A DNA stretch of 64,000 nucleotides. Origin: Microcyclosporella mali. Lineage: Eukaryota > Ascomycota > Dothideomycetes > Mycosphaerellales > Mycosphaerellaceae. The position numbers and the translations under genes are program-made. The notes beneath the pieces were generated by a model. The model saw only the letters and a program-made list of their open reading frames with translations. It was not told the origin of the DNA and did not search any database. The DNA is taken from the NCBI GenBank assembly GCA_002785985.1, contig NHNU01000005.1, positions 434,001-498,000 of the forward strand, in the 5' to 3' direction. Of the stretch, positions 22,310 through 34,900 are shown in pieces; the stretch's first letter is position 1, and every line of letters starts with the position of its first letter.

Positions 22310-24630
22310 ATGGCTCAAGGCGAATGCCCAATGAAGAATGCCAATGTCGCTGGCGGCGGTACCAGAAACCGCGACTGGTGGCCAACTGCTCTCCCCGTTG
22401 GCATCCTCCGCCAGCAGACCGACGTTACGAACCCTTACGGCAAGGACTTCGATTACGCCGAAGCATTCAAGACGATCGACTATGACGGCCTCAAGAAAGA
22501 TCTGAACAAGCTCATGACCGACTCGCAGCCATGGTGGCCAGCTGATTTCGGCCACTATGGAGGTCTGTTCATCCGAATGGCATGGCACAGCGCCGGTACC
22601 TACCGTGTGCAAGATGGCCGTGGTGGTGGTGGACAAGGTGAGACTCGCACATCTTCCCATAGTCTGTGACAGCATTGACTAACCGCACTCACCAAACAGG
22701 TCAGCAGCGTTTCGCACCTCTCAACAGCTGGCCAGACAACGTCTCCCTCGACAAGGCCCGCCGCCTGCTGTGGCCGATCAAGCAAAAGTATGGCAGCAAG
22801 CTGTCCTGGGCAGATTTGTTCCTTCTTACTGGAAACGTCGCCCTGGAGTCCATGGGCTTCAAGACATTCGGCTTCGCTGGCGGTCGCGCAGACACATACG
22901 AGTCGGATGAGTCAGTCTACTGGGGATCAGAGACCACGTGGCTCGGCAACGAGGACCGTTACTCTAGCGGCAATGAGGGTGTCGCCAAGCACGGTGTGGT
23001 AGACGGGCAACAGAGTGAGAAGGACCACAAGGACATCCACTCTCGCGATCTCGAGAAGCCGTTGGCCGCTGCTCACATGGGCTTGATCTACGTCAATCCA
23101 GAGGGTCCAGACGGTATTCCAGACCCAGTCGCGTCCGCTCGTGACATCAAGACCACCTTTGGCCGTATGGCCATGAACCACGAGGAGACCGTCGCCCTCA
23201 TTGCTGGTGGCCACAGCTTCGGCAAGACCCACGGTGCCGCTCCAGCTGACAACGTTGGCAAGGAGCCAAACGCTGCCGATGTTGGTGATCTTGGCTTCGG
23301 CTGGACCAACAAGCACGGTTCCGGCAAGGGACCTGACACCATTACCTCGGGTCTCGAGGTCATCTGGACCAAGACGCCCACTCAGTGGAGCAACAACTAC
23401 CTCGAGTACCTGTACAAGTACGACTGGGAGCTCACCAAGTCACCAGCTGGTGCCAACCAGTGGGTGGCCAAGACTTCCGACGAGATCATCCCTGACGCCT
23501 ACGACTCCAACAAGAAGCACAAGCCAACCATGTTGACTACCGACCTTGCGCTGCGATACGACCCAGAGTTTGACAAGATCTCCCGCAAGTTCTTGGAAGA
23601 CCCACAGAAGCTCCACGATGCGTTCAGCCGTGCTTGGTTCAAGCTGTTGCACCGTGACATGGGTCCTCGTGATCGATGGGTTGGCCCAGAAATTCCTAAG
23701 GAGGTGTTGATCTGGGAGGATCCCATCCCAGCAGTTGACTTCACCGTCATTGATGACAGCGATATTTCGTCCTTGAAGAAGGAGATTCTCGGCACCGGTC
23801 TCACTGTGCCGGAGCTCGTCTCCACCGCCTGGGCATCAGCATCTACCTTCCGTGGTGGTGACAAGCGTGGTGGTGCCAACGGTGCCCGTATCCGCCTTGC
23901 TCCTCAGAAGGACTGGGAGGTCAACAACCCACAGCAGCTCAGCAAGGTTCTGAGCAAGCTCGAGCAGGTCCAACAGAAGTTCAACGGTGCGGCATCTGGT
24001 GGTAAGAAGGTCGCTCTTGCGGATCTTATTGTTCTTGGCGGTTCTGCTGCCATCGAGCAGGCCTCTGGCCAGTCCGTGCCATTCACGCCCGGCCGCAACG
24101 ACGCAACCCAGGACCAGACCGATGCTGACTCCTTCGAGCCACTTGAACCATACTCAGACGGATTCCGCAACTACAGCAGATCCACTCCTCGTGTCAAGAG
24201 CGAGGCAATCCTCATCGACCGCGCACAACTCCTCACTCTTTCCGCCCCAGAACTCACTGTTCTTGTCGGTGGTCTTCGTGCATTGAACGCCAACTTCGAC
24301 GGATCCGCACACGGTGTCTTGACCAAGACTCCAGGCAAGCTTACCAACGACTTCTTCGTCAACCTGCTCGACATGAGCACCGAGTGGAAGACCCAGAACC
24401 AGCAGACGTATGAGGGTGTTTCTCGCGTCGACGGCTCGAAGAAGTGGACTGCCACACGTGACGACTTGGTCTTCGGATCGCACCCAGAGCTCCGTGCTCT
24501 GTCTGAGGTATATGCTCAGAGCGATTCTGGCGAGAAGTTTGTCAAGGACTTCATCTCGGCATGGACAAAGGTCATGAACTTGGACCGTTTCGACCTGCAC
24601 AAGGCTGCTGCCAGCAAGGCGAGATTGTAA
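22310..24630 (+). CDS. katG: Catalase-peroxidase KatG (cytosolic form)
   Basis: Two exons, 22310-22637 and 22700-24630 (62-nt intron), encode 752 aa, the usual length. The N-terminal haem domain carries the distal triad in LFIRMAWHSAGTYR (Arg89, Trp92, His93), the Tyr of GLIYVNPEGPDG that forms the Met-Tyr-Trp adduct, and the proximal His in GGHSFGKTHG at about residue 279. The second, non-haem domain is the degenerate duplicate found in all KatGs. There is no signal peptide, so this is the intracellular type (KatG1) and not the secreted KatG2 of some plant pathogens. It breaks down H2O2 by both catalase and peroxidase reactions. Codon use is strongly C-ending, in line with high expression. 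The intron falls in the Gly-rich loop after DGRGGGGQG. Confidence 0.97.
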
Positions 24631-25224
24631 GGGTTGAATGATGTACCTAGATAGAGAAGATAATAATGAGAATGTTCAGATGTCAATACACGTACAGTAT
24701 GTGATCTGCAGTGCATCGGATAGATCTCGAGTACGATTGCTGCATCCTTATCAGTCTGCAATGCAGTCTATACAGTCTATACGATGTTCAGGAGTCGATG
24801 CATGCTTTGTAGCAGGCAGGAAAATGTGGTATTTATCTGCAACATAAGATCTTCCCGAAAGTGAGGTCCGACTTTTCACCGACAGTCGAACGTCACCGTT
24901 TGAGCGCGCGCTCGCAATCACATGCATCAACATGCTCTCGCTCCACTCATGCTCCTCTTGGACACTGAGAAGACAGTCGTGACGCAAAGTCTGCTCGATA
25001 GGCTCAGGGAGATGGACGCTATCCACTCCGACGCGGTAACGAGCTGAAAGGATCCTCTGCAGCTTGAAACATTTGGGCTGGCCTTCAGCCGTCGTATTGG
25101 TAAGTAAGCTAACAATAGGCATCAATAATGGCAACATACATCGACTTGAAGCAGCATGGAAAAAAAAATAACATATATGTCGTCAATATGTCTCGCGACT
25201 TTCCGTAGCAGTGAAACCTCCATC
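24631..25224. other. Intergenic
   Basis: 594 bp between two plus-strand genes. It contains imperfect cagtctatacagtctatac direct repeats at about 24762-24783. No gene is supported. Confidence 0.5.
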
Positions 25225-25752
25225 ATGACCATCGACACCAGCAGCTCTTCCACTGTCCAGGAATCCAAGAACCCAACCCCCGGGCATCAGCCTACAGGAA
25301 AGATGATATTACCTTCCGATATCTCCCTACCAGACCTCTCCCGCGAGATCGAGCGAGTCGCTCATCTCTTCTGCGACTCCCTCAACAATGGCAATTTCGG
25401 CGACCGCCAGACCAGCCCGGTGCTGCCATATGTATCCAAACGCTTCGACGCCATCTTCAGCGTCGCGCACAGCTCCACGAGCACGGATTCCTTTGACGAT
25501 CATCTGGCGCACTTTGAGTGCCAGCGCGCGAAACATCCGAACACGCGCTGGGAGTTGCGGAGTGTGACTGTGGATGCCATGCTGGCGGAGGTGGGCAGGA
25601 TCGATGCGCATTTGTTCGTGGAGATCACGGGACGGCCGGAGGGGCTGAGGAGGGAGACGATGCAGTGTCATAAGTGGAGGAGGGAGGGTGAGGATGGATG
25701 GAGATGGTTTCAGATGGTCAATTTGAGAGGGCATTCTGGTACGGGATTCTGA
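25225..25752 (+). CDS. Hypothetical small protein, NTF2/SnoaL-like
   Basis: Single exon, 175 aa from ATG 25225; the frame also has upstream ATGs giving up to 198 aa, but MTIDTSSSS is the more natural start. The pattern fits a cone-shaped NTF2-like fold: an N-terminal helix (ISLPDLSREIERVAHLFCDS), a middle section with FDAIFSVAHSSTSTDSFDDHLAHFE, then beta strands WELRSVTVDAMLAEVGRIDA, AHLFVEITG and WRREGEDGWRWFQMVNLRG. Such domains serve as ligand-binding folds or as delta-isomerase or cyclase-like enzymes. I see no catalytic residue set, and no close family comes to mind. The fold call is inference. Confidence 0.62.
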   Translation: MTIDTSSSSTVQESKNPTPGHQPTGKMILPSDISLPDLSREIERVAHLFCDSLNNGNFGDRQTSPVLPYVSKRFDAIFSVAHSSTSTDSFDDHLAHFECQRAKHPNTRWELRSVTVDAMLAEVGRIDAHLFVEITGRPEGLRRETMQCHKWRREGEDGWRWFQMVNLRGHSGTGF

Positions 25753-27547
25753 TTTTTTTTCTGAATGTTCGTGGTTTATGATCAGGCTTTTGAGGGGTCT
25801 ACGACTGCCATTGCACCTGCTCGAGAAGTAATGCACTCTTCTTCAGTCTTTGGTGGTTCTGGATTTCTGGGGTTTACCTGGCTCTTGGTGTTCGTGGCAC
25901 GAAAAGAAACGCATATCTCAACTTCTGAAGGCCACCTTTAGCGAACACCTCACAAGCATTGAATGTCGCAGTCACTATCTGTCCGAGATCATCAACGCAG
26001 AATTAGACGTCTTTATCAGCAGTCACATTAACCGAGTCCTCGGGATGAGGAGCTGGAGTAGTCTCTCCATCCATTCAGCGATCCGCAACAGCGCCTGCTC
26101 GACGAAGTATATCCGTCATGGCGGTATATGAATGCCCCATGTCCGATCCCACGCGACTTCTCTGCCATTGCTCACCTCACCCTCACTTCGATCACGCCGA
26201 GGTACGAGGGTCTGATTGTGTACATCCACTTCATAGAGGAATGGTGCCAACATCGCAAAAGGGCGAATCAATGCCACATTCAAATCTCCCGATATCACAA
26301 GCAAAGGCAAAGCAAAAGGAACTTTCCGCTATCTCCCAGCGGCGAAATCCGCGACAACGATCTTATGTGCTGTACGTAGCAGAGCCTTCGCAACCCTCAG
26401 CTATGACCAGGTCAAAAGTAGGGCTGTAAACTATAAGATGTCGTTCTCAGCTATATTGGCGTGTGTACCTTAAGTAGGAATGAGTAAGCTTGCTTAGCGG
26501 CGCTCAGAATACAGAAGGGCTGCTGACAATACATATGCACTGGACGCCAGTAACATCGCATCTTGCCGCTACTGAGTCTAGCATCACATCGCATCTCGCC
26601 GCCCTGCTAGTACGTAGGTGATAACTCGGAGATCATCGAAGAGGATTCCATTCATCTTGTCCCGGACCTCACCTCACCTCTTTGCGATGATTGTGTTGGC
26701 TACGTACTGCAGATCGATAAGCTTTTGGCTCTTTGCTGCAGGCCTAGCTCCTCTTCCGCCATGTGAGATGCGCGTGGCAATGGTCTACCTGCTTCGACTG
26801 CATGATACTTCGAGAGGAGGTTATTGCTGGACCGCGGTATGAGATTACAGGGGAGAAGGGACCCTTGCCACGAAGAAATTGTGGCGGCCATTAGGTGCTG
26901 AGGTGATGGGAGTTTTGGTGTCCAGCACAGTCCATGGTATAGGCAGGGCCAGAAGGGATGGGTAGAAGGTATTGGTGTGCCTCATGTCCCTCGGACTCGA
27001 ATAGAGGATTTACGTTGGGAAGTTCCGTTGATGGAGTCCCTGTCACACCCCCTCGAGGGCGACATGGTGGCTGCACCGGACAGCATGATGCAGAATCTCC
27101 ATTCCTTTCAAATCGACTTGTCATCAGCTTTAGTTGACAGGGCTGGAAATAGAACATGAGTAAAAGTGCTTTGCGATCGAGAAGAGGTAGGTGCCTATCA
27201 TCGAATGTGGCGAGCGTGTTCCTTACCATCACGATGTTGCGTTGTGCCTACGGCTGTGCCTACGGCTGTGCCTACGGCTGTGCCTACGGCTGTCCAGAGG
27301 TTGGTTGTTTGAGCGACGTAGTACTTGCGAATTGCGAGCTAAAGATGGAACTCTAGCCTCCTTTACACTCGAAAATCTTTTTCGTCATAACCTTTGACTC
27401 TGAAATTTTTGCCATTCTAACTTCTTCTGTGTACAGACATCGCGAGATGTAGGAGTGAAGACTGGTGACCCCAGACACCCTTGTCCACGGTGGAGGACCT
27501 CCATCCAAACTTTATCGTCATCATTTCCACGGCCGTTATGGATAGCA
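25753..27547. other. Gene-free convergent region with minisatellite
   Basis: 1.8 kb between convergent genes, more than terminators need. Short frames on both strands have no recognisable content. The one clear structure is the 12-bp tandem repeat at 27243-27293, listed separately. The region may be decayed sequence, but no transposon ends or coding relic could be recognised. Confidence 0.55.
27243..27293. repeat. 12-bp minisatellite, about 4.3 copies
   Basis: The unit TGTGCCTACGGC is repeated four times without mismatch (27243-27290) and a partial fifth copy starts at 27291. Being a multiple of three it also leaves small frames open (CAYG repeats), which are not taken as coding. It lies 250 bp beyond the 3' end of the minus-strand gene ending at 27548. 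Confidence 0.95.
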
Positions 27548-28708
27548 TCACGAAGATGCTCGCTCGCCCTTCAAGTATCGCATGGTATCCTGCGTCGCGA
27601 AGGAAAAGGGACTCTTGGCCATCTCTGGGCTTCGAGGACTCATCGGCAGTGCGAAGAGATCGTCTCCATCATCCTCCGGCTTGCTCTGCGACACACCCAT
27701 GTCGCCGCTTGCGAAAGCATTCAGTGATCCCATGCCGCCCTCGGCTTGCTGCCGCTGGAAAGACTCGGGCGGTCGTTGCGCTGCGATCTTGCGTTGCTGC
27801 TGTGCCGGGGGCTGAGGGGACTTTGCGGCCATGGTGGATGGAGGCGCGGCACCCTTCAATGCGGCAAAGCTGCCGAATGAGCCCACTGCTACGTCTGAGC
27901 TCTCAGGGCTGAGCGGGTTGTGATAACCTTGAGGTGGACCCTGTGACAGCTCCTGTGATGATGTTCCGAGCTTCAATCCCTTCAGCTTGTCCATCAAGCG
28001 GCCTCCTCCCGGACTTCGCGGGCTTGTCGGGCTGTTGAGACCACCGCTCATGACGGACGCCATAGCAGGCTGCGTCGCGATTGAGATGCTTCCTGGCTTC
28101 GCATAGACTCCGAAGTTCTGCTCTATCCACTCCTTCTCAGCAACGGCCATTTCCAGACCAATGCCCTCAGCGTTGTCCTTTGACTCCTGCTCGATCTCTG
28201 TCTGTAGCACCTGCAACCGCTTCTTAGCCCAGATTGTGTGCAAGACACCCCTCTTCCCAGCTTGCCGCGCGGTGGCTCCCAGCTCAGGCGGGAAGATGGC
28301 AGGCAGCGGATTCGTCCGCCACGTCACGGTGCCCTTTTGGAGCTTGACTTTGGTCGGGACAGCGACACCAGGTCCCAGAAGAAAGTACAATCGATTGATG
28401 GGTATCTCTTCCGCCGGTCCCTCGCTTCCAGAATGGTCTTTCGCGGGCAGGACTGTCCGCTTGCCGTCCCAACTCAACTCCCAATCGCCAACGACGCTCT
28501 TACTGGTGTCATCCTCTTCCCACTCCACCATCAAGACCTTGGTGCCGTCCTTGCTGCGCCCAGGCTCGAACTCAAAGCGTGCGAGAGCATTGCCACTGGT
28601 CAGGGAGGGACTCTCGACATCGTCGCGAGCGGCGTTTTCTTTGGGATCGAAGGCCGTGTCAACGGGGTCGAAGATGGGTCGACTGCCGGCAGAGGACGCA
28701 GTCGCCAT
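27548..28708 (-). CDS. Conserved fungal protein of unknown function
   Basis: Single exon, 386 aa. The open frame runs up to 28870, but the only ATG there is at 28708; the upper part would start on GTG. Residues 1-170 are globular-looking: FDPVDTAFDPKENAARDD, ARFEFEPGRSKDGTKVLMVE, a Trp-containing strand DWELSWDGKRTVLPA, and INRLYFLLGPGVAVPTKVKL. A helical Lys/Glu-rich segment (about 170-215, AKKRLQVLQTEIEQESKDNA) follows. The remaining 170 residues are Ser/Pro/Gln/Gly-rich, disordered, with several S/T-P sites and an acidic DDGDDLF patch. No signal peptide, membrane helix or known domain. A regulatory or scaffold role in the cytosol or nucleus is possible but not shown. Confidence 0.75.
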   Translation of the reverse strand: MATASSAGSRPIFDPVDTAFDPKENAARDDVESPSLTSGNALARFEFEPGRSKDGTKVLMVEWEEDDTSKSVVGDWELSWDGKRTVLPAKDHSGSEGPAEEIPINRLYFLLGPGVAVPTKVKLQKGTVTWRTNPLPAIFPPELGATARQAGKRGVLHTIWAKKRLQVLQTEIEQESKDNAEGIGLEMAVAEKEWIEQNFGVYAKPGSISIATQPAMASVMSGGLNSPTSPRSPGGGRLMDKLKGLKLGTSSQELSQGPPQGYHNPLSPESSDVAVGSFGSFAALKGAAPPSTMAAKSPQPPAQQQRKIAAQRPPESFQRQQAEGGMGSLNAFASGDMGVSQSKPEDDGDDLFALPMSPRSPEMAKSPFSFATQDTMRYLKGERASS

Positions 28709-29841
28709 ACTGGGCCAACCCTTGCCTTCTTCGACTTCTCCTCCTTCGCCTCCTCTCCCAAGGTAGTGTACAGAAGAATCCCTGGTATGCGACGGGACGG
28801 GGCTGGACGAGCTGCCTCTGTCGCTGCGCTTCGCCGATTTGAGCGAGGGGGGGAGCTGTGCTTGCCCCACTCCCTACCACCTACGGTCGCGCTTGCAGCA
28901 GCCCACGCGCGCCCACGTGTAAAGTACCGATACCAGTACCAGTACCAGATCCGTTCAGCGAGAGACGTCTGTCTGGCCTCTATAGCAGCAGCAGCAGCAG
29001 CGAAGCAAGTTGATGGGTATGAGAAACGTCGAAGAGAGAGCAGCAGCAGTGCGTCAAGCGGTAGATAGTAACGTGCATCTGTGCTGATGAAGGAGAGCCC
29101 AGACCCAAGTGGGAGATGGCAGTATTCTAGCTTCACAGTAGCAAGTCGTCGGCGTGCTGCTGATCCCTGATCATCCCTCACATCATTGACCAATCCGTTG
29201 CGTTGCTATTTTTAACACCCCGAGCATCTTTTGTTCGCCATCGCAACTCCGCCTTCCAACGCCCCGTCGCTCTGTGTCCCCACCCTCCTGCACTGCGTCG
29301 TCACACTCTCAAAGACAAAGCAACACTGCTGCACTGCAGAACATCACCGAAACGAAAGAACGTGTATCATTGCTTGGCTGAGAAAGGAGAGAGAGAGTGA
29401 TGAATCTATGGTGGGTTCAGTTTTGTTTTTGGATTTGTTTTTTGGATGTTTTGGAATATGTCTTTTCTTGAACAGATCATTCGTCATTCTGCTTCCTCTC
29501 TCTCCCTCCGCCTCGTCTTCCACCATGGCTGTTTTCATTACATTGACAAAGGCCTGAGAGCTGCACTAGATCAAGGCCGTCATATCGCTGACAATTAAGG
29601 GTATATAGAGCTTTTTTGGCAGGAGAATGCTTCTGCTGCTCCTTGGGGGGTATCATGTACAAAACACAATAGCGCCGTCGCTAATGCAAATGAGAAAGAA
29701 GTTCGTAGAGCGCCCGGCGCTCGGAAATGATGATGGTGGTGGTGGTAGTGGTGATGTCGTTGTGTGTGAGCATGAGGTATTGTGGGTCGAGGGGAAACCA
29801 CCCAGGCCAGGACGCAGCAGGGACGGGAGTTGGTGCTCTTA
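28709..29841. other. Intergenic with short microsatellites
   Basis: 1.1 kb between two minus-strand genes. Short repeats: CAGTAC/TACCAG at about 28931-28947, a GCA tract at 28986-29001, and a GGT/GAT-rich tract at 29727-29752. The 5' leader of the minus-strand gene at 27548-28708 lies at the lower end. No further gene is supported. Confidence 0.55.
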
Positions 29842-31931
29842 TTAGATCAAGAGGAACTCCCAGCCCTTCTGCTGCATCACGTCGCGCCAGCGGACGCCCT
29901 GGTAGTCTCCCTGTGCGGCGGCAGTGTCGTTGATCTGCCAGATGTCGTTGAGAAGTTCTCGGATGCGGCCAAAGGAGCCGAAGTTCGCGCCGTCGCCGAG
30001 TCTCTCGCAACGCTCTTCGAACATGGATCGAAAGGGTGAGACGGCCACGGAGGATGCGCCGGCGATGAGGAGCGGCCAGGCAAGGGATCGATCAAAGCCC
30101 TCAAGGCCAGCTGGGATGTAGTTCATCAGATCAGAGAACTGAGAGATCAGGTGGCACATGCTGGGCTGCGTGGGCGAGTACCCAGGTACCAGCGTGCACA
30201 GGTAGATGCGCGCTGCCACGCGGAAGACGGCGGTGATGTTGATGGCCAATTGCTTTGGTCGGATGGCGCCAGTGGTCGAGAAGCAGCTCTGCACCGTGCC
30301 TGCAGGTGGCTCGGTGCTACCAATCTCCTGCGCCAGAGACTCAACGTACTTGCAGAGCACGACCTCGTCGATGCCGATGGACTTTTGCACGTCCAGGCAA
30401 GCGATTTCCGAGATGAGAAACATGATCTTGTCGTCGCATCCCATGAGCTCGGCCAAGCCGGCACTGCCTTGTGCCATGTTGAGCTCGCGATAGGTGTCTG
30501 CAAACATCGGCGAGCGACCCATGATGGTGGAGCCAAGGATGTCGATCCATGAAGTGAGCGTCATGTTGAAAGATGGATGCTGGCCTGCTGCAGAAAGCTC
30601 AATGGCGCTGGTGGGAAGCTCCATCTTGTTCACCAAGCTTGCCGCGGCCTGGAAGTGCTGATGCCACGGGATGTCGGGGAGCGCATCATCTGATCTCCCA
30701 ACAGAGCACTGGAAGAAGATCATCCCAAGTGTAGCCTCAAGTATCTGAGCGTGGTTGATATCGTGGCCGAGAGCCTCACAAAGCTCGGAAATGGCAGCGT
30801 AGCGATGGCGGACGATGTCGTTGTCGATCTGCTCGCCAGTCACGCCTTCAGTCGCTTTCATGTGCGTGGCAGCGATGCTGAGACAGCAGTGAAGGTACGC
30901 CCTGTTTGACTCCAAGGCCGGAAGAATGATATCTGCTCGAGCAGATCCGTGTTGGTTGGCGTCCAGAATGGGGAAGATCAACTTCAGCACCTTCTCGAAG
31001 AAATGGTTCAAGAGATACTTGTCGGCCTCGTCGACATTGATCACCGTCTCGTGGTCCGGAGTGATGGGGCCGTGGGCGAATTCGAAGAACTGGAAGTCGA
31101 CCGGTTCTTCGGCGAACTCCTCAGAAGTGCTCTCGAAGTGCTCCTGTTGGACCCAGCTGTCGGCAGGGTAGCCTGGTAGACCGTTCATTGATGGTGGCGG
31201 CTGGAATGTGCTGAAGGTTGAGATGGTTGAGTCTCTCCTGGTTGGGACATCGTTGACGAAGATCTGACGTTCGGTCTTGATGTCGACCTCGTAAGGAGAG
31301 AACATTGGGTACTGCGGATGAGACGGGACAAACGATTGTGGCGGTGGTGGCATGGTGAAGTAGCCCTCCGGTGACTGATAGTTGAAGTCGCAAGCGTTGG
31401 AGTAGGGCGAGCCTTCTGACGGACATCTTGAATGAGGAAACGATTCAGCGAACGGTGCCTCTGCTGACGTTGGAACCGAATGGCTAAGCGGGGGCGGCGA
31501 GCTAGTGTTGATCGAAGGTTGTTGTTGAGCCTGCGCCTGCTTCTTGGACAGTTGAGTTCGCTTGATGATGTTCTTGATCAATTCCTTTTGGTTGCGTCGC
31601 TGCTCGCCGTTGGACCACCACATAGGCCGCTTGTAGTCACATCGCAGACCCAAGTGCTTGCAAGCCTTACAGGCGGGTTTGCCTTCTTCGCACTTCTTTC
31701 GTCGTAGCCTGCAAGTGAAGCACCCTGAAACGCCAGTCAATAGCCGCCCAGGGACTTTTTTTGTTCATGCACCCCGGAATCACACGTACCTGATCTCGAG
31801 CGGCGGTGCATCTTGGAAGCAGCTGCGGCCGCAGCGGCTTTCGCATCTGGTGATTGAGGCGAGTTCTTGGGTGCAGCCATCTTGCTCGACGGCTGCTTTG
31901 ATATGCCGTGGGAATGTGCGGAGGAAGACAT
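29842..31931 (-). CDS. Zn(II)2Cys6 transcription factor with Fungal_trans_2 domain
   Basis: Two exons, 31790-31931 and 29842-31724 (65-nt intron), encode 674 aa. The intron splits the DNA-binding domain: exon 1 ends in HRRSRSG and exon 2 starts with CFTCRLRRKKC, so only the spliced form has a complete basic arm and zinc cluster. The six cysteines are at 49, 52, 59, 66, 69 and 76 (C-x2-C-x6-C-x6-C-x2-C-x6-C), followed by a linker CDYKRPMWWSNGEQRR and a short coiled coil KELIKNIIKRTQLSKKQ. A Ser/Pro/Gln-rich middle section leads to a helical C-terminal half (about 280-670) of the Fungal_trans_2 type. Such factors bind CGG half-sites. Targets are unknown. It sits downstream of a 3.2-kb gene-free divergent region, a size often seen for developmental regulators. 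Confidence 0.9.
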
Positions 31932-34900
31932 GTAGTAGATATGTACGGAGGTACCGATTGAACGACAATGGCGGGACGAACGACAGGGGACCGAGATGCT
32001 CACGATTAAACGACAGGGTAACCAAGCCTGGCCTGCGGGCGTTGGTGAAGGAAGGGTGAGTAGGAGGGGGAGGAGGGAACAAGAAAGACTGTAAATTAAT
32101 CGATCAACGACTGCTGTGTTGGAGAGAGAGAGGCAAGCGAAGTGCCTTATATCAACCGACACGGTTCGAAAAGCGGGCTAAATGCGACGAATCTATATTT
32201 GGAGGAGGTCGGTGGCAGGAGTGTTGATGTGGGGTGTCTGCTATTTCTTGTTAATTGCGTGCATTTGTGCAGCTAGCCTAGAGATTATTGGCCGTTGTGA
32301 TGTGGAGCACAGAGTCTAATGCATGCAGGCCAGCCGCGTGCCGTCTCCCGACTGGCTCTTGCACAATCATAGCGCCGCCAACGAGATCTGCATCTGCCTA
32401 CAGTACGGCCACTTTGGCCCCACTCACGATATGGCCCTTGACCGGCCGACTGGCAGAAAGCTTTGATTCAGAGTTGCAGTCTGTCAACGGCACAGCTTTT
32501 CAGCTTGCACAGGACGTCCGACGATTGGCGAGTTGGCGTGTAATTGCGTCTGTTCTCCACGAATCTCCACGACGACAATGTCGCCAGAGGAGATGTCTTT
32601 GGAATCGAGTGGATCGTTCCTGACCGCATTCTTGAAATTTTGAGCTCCAGGCTCGCCTAAACACCGTCAGAACATACAAGTCACTGGGAATGATGGCTTG
32701 CGTGCAGCACTACCAAAACGAGTGGAGCTCAGGGAGTGTTGTCGACCATGGGGATCATCCCTGCATTTGCATGTTGCGCAAGGACAAGGTTAGCTAGGCG
32801 TCCTAGCCAAGTTCGACTATTCGATGCCGTGCGCATGTGCGAGGGCTCACGGAGTCACGGCTCGTTTCGTTCGCAGAGCCTCTATCGAGAGAGCTGCTTG
32901 GTCGACCTGCATGAACGTTGTTGAACAAGCAAGACTGTGCGGATCCACGAGCACCGCGATGGTTTGCTCCCACGCCTTCACCAATCGGCGCACGAGGACA
33001 TCCCGGCACAGGTCAGTCCAGAGTGTCTCGCGGTGACTGTTCATCTCGCTGGCACTGTCATCTTTGGCATGGGTAAAGCCGGCCCATTGTTCGGACGGTA
33101 ATGGGCTTGCGCTTGGCAGAACGATGGAGCTACCAAACCAGAGCGCGCTCTCGCTCTTCCTCAAGCAAGAAAGGTCGCCTGTGGGTCGAGAGCGTGACCG
33201 CGTGCAACAGAGAAGCAAAAGCGCTGAGTGGTTGCATGAGATGTGATATGAAGTCGGCAGCATGCATGCACTAAGCTCGACTACCACTAGCGTCGTGTGC
33301 GCGGAAAAACACTTGCAGCCAATTGCAAGGTGAAGATGCCATAGTCGGATTAGCGCCAGCGGCTGGTCTGTCGAGTGTGGAGAGCGAGCGAGGATTGACG
33401 CGGCCCGAAACTGTTGCTGGCTTGGAGTTGCTGTGATGACAACAGTTGCCGCAGCAGCTTCACCCGAAATCGCTACGAGAAGAACTTTGGCGGCCAGGCT
33501 CGCCGACCTCGTGGTCTGCCAGGCAAGGCAGCGTCACGGCGCAGTGGCCTCCGTCGTCCCGCCTCGTGGACGTATGTACTGTAGGTACTCACGGTAGACT
33601 GGTAGTGTGCAACGCAACGTGCGTGGAAGAAACGGGCCCTACCACCTTGCTTCGTTCCACGTTCATGCTGTTCACATGGCGGGAAGGGCACCTCGCTTCA
33701 GCGCACACGGCGAGGGAACGAGGGGTTGGGCAGAGTTCGAGTGGAGATTTGGAAGGCGGCCGACGTGTTGGCCGTGGCAATTGGTTACCAGCGCACTGGA
33801 AGCGAATTCACCGCGTCGTCGACTACTTCTGCTTTGATACAGACTTGCGAGAAGTCTCGGTCATCGGCACAGCATTTGCTGCTTGAATCGTGCGACCGCG
33901 AGATGATTAATGCGTCCAACCAGCGAAGCAATATACACTCTGTCGTCATTCATTGGAGCAAAGGCTGGTCACGTTGAGGTCACCGGGAACAGGCCGATGT
34001 GGCCGTGGTAGGACACGAAGCGGACAGCCTTCATGTTGGGTCTGGCACATCACTATTTGCTGTTGTGACTGGGCGCACACAATCTGCCGCCCCTTGGTCC
34101 ACATCTCGTGGCATTCGCGCAGTGGGCTTGCAGCGACGCAGGCTGGGAACGAGAGCTGTTTGTGCGACTTACCAGCCGTGTCCCTTGCATTCACGAGCTG
34201 CAAGCACTTTCGAGATATGCAAGCACTCTCGATTGCGTGTCAGGAACAGGTATGATGTGTCGCAAGAAGAACGAGGTCGGGCCTGCATATTGCTGTTGTG
34301 TCCAAGTGCAATGCATGCTCTGCGACGCGACCATGTCAATTCTCCGACAACACCGCATGCGGACGAGTCGAGTCGAGTCAAGTCGGGTGGTCAGTCTGCA
34401 CGGCACCGACTCCGGAACCGAGCGCGCATCTCTGCAGCGAGATGCACTGCGCGACGATGATGCGAAGGGAAGGATGCTTCACGCCTGCTCCGCAAGCTCA
34501 ACTGCTGCGGGAGGGGAAGGAAGAGGAAGAGGAAGAGGGTTGCCCGCAGCGTCCCGAAGCGTTGCTTGCTTGCTAGTTGTGAGTGGGCTTGATCGTCCTG
34601 CTGGATGAAAGTGTATTGCGAGGGAAGAAGTGTGATAAGAGCGAGATCCAAAGATAGGCGCATAATTAGTATTGATTTTGCTCCAAAGCAGTATTTTTGG
34701 CAGCAAGTCACCACAAGCTGCCCAAACAGGAAGCAGCGGTGAGGCCAAGCAATTCGGAGACAAGCGTCGATGGCCAATGGCCTGCACGTTACGCGCCGGG
34801 CTTGGGGTGTATGCGATATGTGACCAGGATGACTTGGGCGGCGGTCACAAGGCTAGCGAGTGATCGCAGCGTCGAGGTCACGCATCGACAAAGCCATTGG

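Noticed and set aside
22292..24600. Several long minus-strand frames opposite katG
   Set aside because: They mirror the strong codon bias of katG on the other strand; no domain or start context supports them.
25753..27547. Possible degenerate transposon
   Set aside because: No terminal repeats, target-site duplication or coding relic could be seen by eye; a database search would be needed.
28709..28870. N-terminal 54-residue extension of the unknown acidic protein
   Set aside because: The extension begins on GTG, has no ATG, and the recognisable part starts right after ATG 28708.
33446..33886. 146-codon plus-strand frame in the 3.2-kb divergent gap
   Set aside because: Composition is random-looking, overlapped by similar frames on both strands, no splice-extended partner found.
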